This document shows positions 4,968 through 6,039 of a DNA stretch of 6,039 bases, piece after piece (the stretch's first letter is position 1; every line of letters starts with the position of its first letter). The stretch comes from Nitrospirota bacterium (GTDB taxonomy: Bacteria > Nitrospirota_A > Leptospirillia > Leptospirillales > Leptospirillaceae), in NCBI GenBank assembly GCA_021795275.1, contig JAJYPO010000143.1, positions 1 to 6,039 of the forward strand, written 5' to 3'. The notes under the pieces were generated by a model. It made no database searches, was not told the origin of the DNA, and was given only the letters and a program-made list of their open reading frames with translations. The translations under genes were made by a program, and so were the position numbers.

Positions 4968-6002
4968 TTGGAACGAAACGTCCGCCGACCCGTCCGTACC
5001 GCTTCTGCCGACCCCCCTTCGCTTTCACCCCCGGGGGGACGCCCATCCGTCCCGAGAGCCGCGGAGAATTTTTCGTCGGCGGAGACTCTTCCCTCCTTTT
5101 CCGTTTCGCATTCCTGGAGTCCTGGCTCTCCGGATTCTTCTCCAAGCTCCGACACCAGGTCCGCCGTTCCCGAGGAAAGAAGCGGACCGTTTGAAAGATC
5201 CTTCGAAAATCTCCTGGAGTTCCTTCCTGACGGACTCCTTCTGCTCTCCTCCACTCTCACCATCCTCGCGGCCAACCGGACTTTTCTCAACCTGTTCGGA
5301 TTCTCGAGAAAAACGGTCCTGGGCAAGCCCCTCCACAGGGTCCTCCCTTCCGCAGAGTTCGATGGGTGGGTGAGGGAGAAAAGCGTCCGGAACGGCTCCG
5401 GATCCGCAACCCTTCTCTTCCCCGACGGGGACAAGGAAGCCCTCCGGACCCCCGTCCGCGTCTCGCTCTCCAGAGCACCCCATTGCGGAGGGAAATTCCG
5501 GATCCTTCTGCGCCTTTGGGGTCTTGCCCAGGAGCCTCCGGAGAGGGGTCGGGGGATGATTGGTGATCGGAGATTCCGGAGTCTGGCCGAGTCGATCGCC
5601 TCCGGCGTTTTCCTGCTCGACAAAGACGGCCTTCTCGTCTCCACGAACGAGGCGGCGAACCGGATGTTCGGACTCGACAGCCTCCCTCCGGAAGGATACG
5701 GGATCGGGTCCCTCCTTCCGAGCCTTCCGGGGTCTGCCCTCTTCCCCGCCGAAAAACTCCCCACGGGCCCCTTCAACCGCCGGAGATCCACCGGACGGCG
5801 CCTGGACGGAACGGAATTTCCCGTCGAGGTTGCCGGATGCCGGTTGGGGAAGGAGGATGGCCATGTCACGATTCTGGTCGTGACGGAGCTCCCCGGAATG
5901 CGCTCCCCAGCCTCCCCCCCCGGCAGAGGAGGCGCTCTCGACCTCCCCCGCCGGATATTTGGGACGGAGCGCCCTCGCCACCCGGCTTGGGGAGATTCTT
6001 GA
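4968..6002 (+). CDS. Double-PAS-domain signalling protein (frame broken near 3' end)
   Basis: Two PAS sensor domains are recognisable. The first, about residues 76-185, has FENLLEFLPDGLLLLS, ILAANRTFLNLFGFSRKTVL and a second half ending in FRILLRL. The second, about 203-307, has FRSLAESIASGVFLLDKDG, STNEAANRMFG and RRLDGTEFPVEVAG. PAS domains bind ligands or cofactors and sense redox, oxygen or small molecules. The first 70 residues are a Ser/Pro-rich, probably disordered stretch with no membrane helix, so the protein looks cytoplasmic. The start is uncertain: TTG 4968 has a Shine-Dalgarno, but an ATG at 4894 in frame 1 gives a convincing N-terminus that would join this frame by a slip at the C5G6 run (5028-5038). 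After the second PAS domain, a C8 run (5914-5921) seems to have pushed the gene out of frame. The natural continuation is in frame 1 to the window edge, and the TGA at 6000-6002 would then be an artefact or a true truncation. Confidence 0.7.
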   Translation: MERNVRRPVRTASADPPSLSPPGGRPSVPRAAENFSSAETLPSFSVSHSWSPGSPDSSPSSDTRSAVPEERSGPFERSFENLLEFLPDGLLLLSSTLTILAANRTFLNLFGFSRKTVLGKPLHRVLPSAEFDGWVREKSVRNGSGSATLLFPDGDKEALRTPVRVSLSRAPHCGGKFRILLRLWGLAQEPPERGRGMIGDRRFRSLAESIASGVFLLDKDGLLVSTNEAANRMFGLDSLPPEGYGIGSLLPSLPGSALFPAEKLPTGPFNRRRSTGRRLDGTEFPVEVAGCRLGKEDGHVTILVVTELPGMRSPASPPGRGGALDLPRRIFGTERPRHPAWGDS

Positions 6003-6039
6003 AGCTCCTTCCGAAAGGCCATGGAAAAAAGGAGCCCTT
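5920..6039 (+). pseudogene. Continuation of the PAS protein in +1 frame, possible start of a GGDEF-like domain
   Basis: Frame 1 is open from the C8 run to the last base of the window and reads PAEEALSTSPAG, then YLGRSALATRLGEILEAP, then SERPWKKGAL. This resembles the beginning of GGDEF domains in PAS-GGDEF or PAS-GGDEF-EAL proteins (a loop, then xRxAL..RL...L...., then a basic residue before the first strand), though the usual LTGLxNR is degenerate. GGDEF domains make, or in degenerate form bind or sense, cyclic-di-GMP pathway nucleotides. The diagnostic GGDEF motif would be outside the window, so the domain call is tentative. Confidence 0.4.

Noticed and set aside
4892..6022. Long open frame on the reverse strand (376 codons) opposite the PAS gene
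   Set aside because: Its translation is Arg/Ser/Pro-rich with no domain signal, typical of the antisense shadow of a GC-rich gene; the PAS motifs are on the + strand.
1..6039. CRISPR array, tRNA, rRNA or omega-RNA
   Set aside because: No regularly spaced direct repeats and no tRNA or rRNA signatures seen; the IscB omega-RNA would be expected upstream of the gene, outside the window.

Overview
This GC-rich bacterial window has all recognisable genes on the + strand, closely packed and often joined by 4-base ATGA stop/start overlaps. The codon style is GC-rich, and a GT9 (heptosyltransferase-type) glycosyltransferase suggests a Gram-negative, LPS-making host. The overall texture reminds me of Leptospirillum/Nitrospirota-type genomes, but that is a weak impression and I cannot place the taxon from sequence alone.

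Layout: (1) 1-516 is the C-terminal part of an IscB protein, the RNA-guided nuclease of IS200/IS605-type elements and the ancestor family of Cas9. It holds the RuvC-III catalytic motif and the complete C-terminal domain; the rest, including the usual position of the omega-RNA, lies off the left edge. (2) 513-1533 is a decayed membrane sensor histidine kinase whose domains are spread over all three + frames, with an apparent deletion in the ATP-binding lid region. (3) 1530-2168 is its partner NarL/LuxR-type response regulator, with an intact receiver domain and two frameshifts in the DNA-binding domain. (4) 2169-2256 is a short gap with a clear hairpin just ahead of the next ribosome binding site. 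(5) 2257-3528 is an intact GT9 glycosyltransferase. (6) 3525-4817 is an intact 12-helix MFS transporter, overlapping the previous gene by 4 bases. (7) 4818-4967 is an AT-rich intergenic patch with a candidate promoter. (8) 4968 to the right edge is a double-PAS signalling protein whose frame breaks at a C8 run and resumes +1, probably leading into a GGDEF-like output domain beyond the window.

How the genes relate: kinase and regulator form a classic two-component pair that now looks dead, directly abutting a mobile-element nuclease, while the two envelope/transport genes downstream are undamaged. The GT9 and MFS genes are probably co-translated and may serve one surface-glycan or export function, but their substrates cannot be read from sequence. 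The PAS protein starts a new transcription unit.

The main caveat is that several breaks lie at or near short homopolymers, so some frameshifts may be sequencing or assembly errors. The damage in the kinase (a missing catalytic segment and a scrambled H-box) is not explained by single-base errors. I see no CRISPR array, tRNA or rRNA.
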